Below, in pieces: positions 14,060 to 14,074 of a stretch of DNA of 14,074 nt. Origin of the DNA: Ignavibacteriales bacterium (lineage in GTDB: Bacteria > Bacteroidota > Ignavibacteria > UBA10030); the NCBI GenBank assembly GCA_016207365.1, contig JACQPU010000263.1:1-14074 (forward strand), in the 5' to 3' direction. Numbering within the stretch: position 1 is the stretch's first letter; every line of letters starts with the position of its first letter. The notes beneath the pieces were generated by a model. It was not told the origin of the DNA, did no database searches, and was given only the letters and a program-made list of their open reading frames with translations. The position numbers were made by a program, and so were the translations under genes.

Positions 14060-14074
14060 CTAGGCAGTCGGTGA

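Overview
All ten protein genes in this window are on the minus strand, so the transcription order runs from the right edge to the left. Order: mnmE, mnmG, rsmG, murQ, a DUF2461 gene, lon, dnaX, a short AAA+/Fis-type regulator, and two paralogous membrane proteins. GC content is intermediate. The DnaX start (MSYQVTARKWRP) and the mnmE-mnmG-rsmG linkage suggest the Bacteroidetes/Chlorobi (FCB) superphylum. The clear TTGACA-17 bp promoters differ from the TAnnTTTG promoters of Bacteroidia, so a Chlorobi/Ignavibacteria-like lineage fits better. This placement is an inference from protein style and promoters only.

Right part (about 8190-14074): a tRNA and rRNA modification, cell-wall recycling operon. 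An intrinsic terminator at 14034-14059 ends whatever lies upstream. mnmE then starts at a GTG behind a good Shine-Dalgarno and overlaps mnmG by 4 bp. rsmG, murQ and a DUF2461 gene follow with gaps of 31, 5 and -4 bp. Two 16-bp parS palindromes matching TGTTNCACGTGAAACA lie at the start of mnmG and just before rsmG. The locus therefore probably lies in the ParB-loaded, origin-proximal part of the chromosome.

Middle (about 3722-8160): lon has its own promoter (TTGACA-17-TACATT), which runs directly into a hairpin plus U-tract. The lon frame is complete except for one in-frame TAA at codon 57. dnaX follows after a leader with inverted repeats. It carries an A8 slippery run at the domain III boundary with a stop three codons later in the -1 frame, the classic layout for making a short gamma form beside tau.

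Left part (1-3558): a three-gene cluster with overlapping or touching genes. It encodes a sigma54-activator-like AAA+ protein that lacks GAFTGA and any sensory domain, followed by two tandem paralogous multi-pass membrane proteins of no family I recognise. Beyond them is a near-consensus promoter whose -35 box covers the stop codon of the last gene. It reads into a 104-nt element closed by a perfect 13-bp inverted repeat. This is a candidate small RNA or structured leader that I cannot assign to a family.

The main leads are the 104-nt element, the membrane-protein/AAA cluster, the lon nonsense codon with its promoter-terminator arrangement, the dnaX slippage site and the parS pair.
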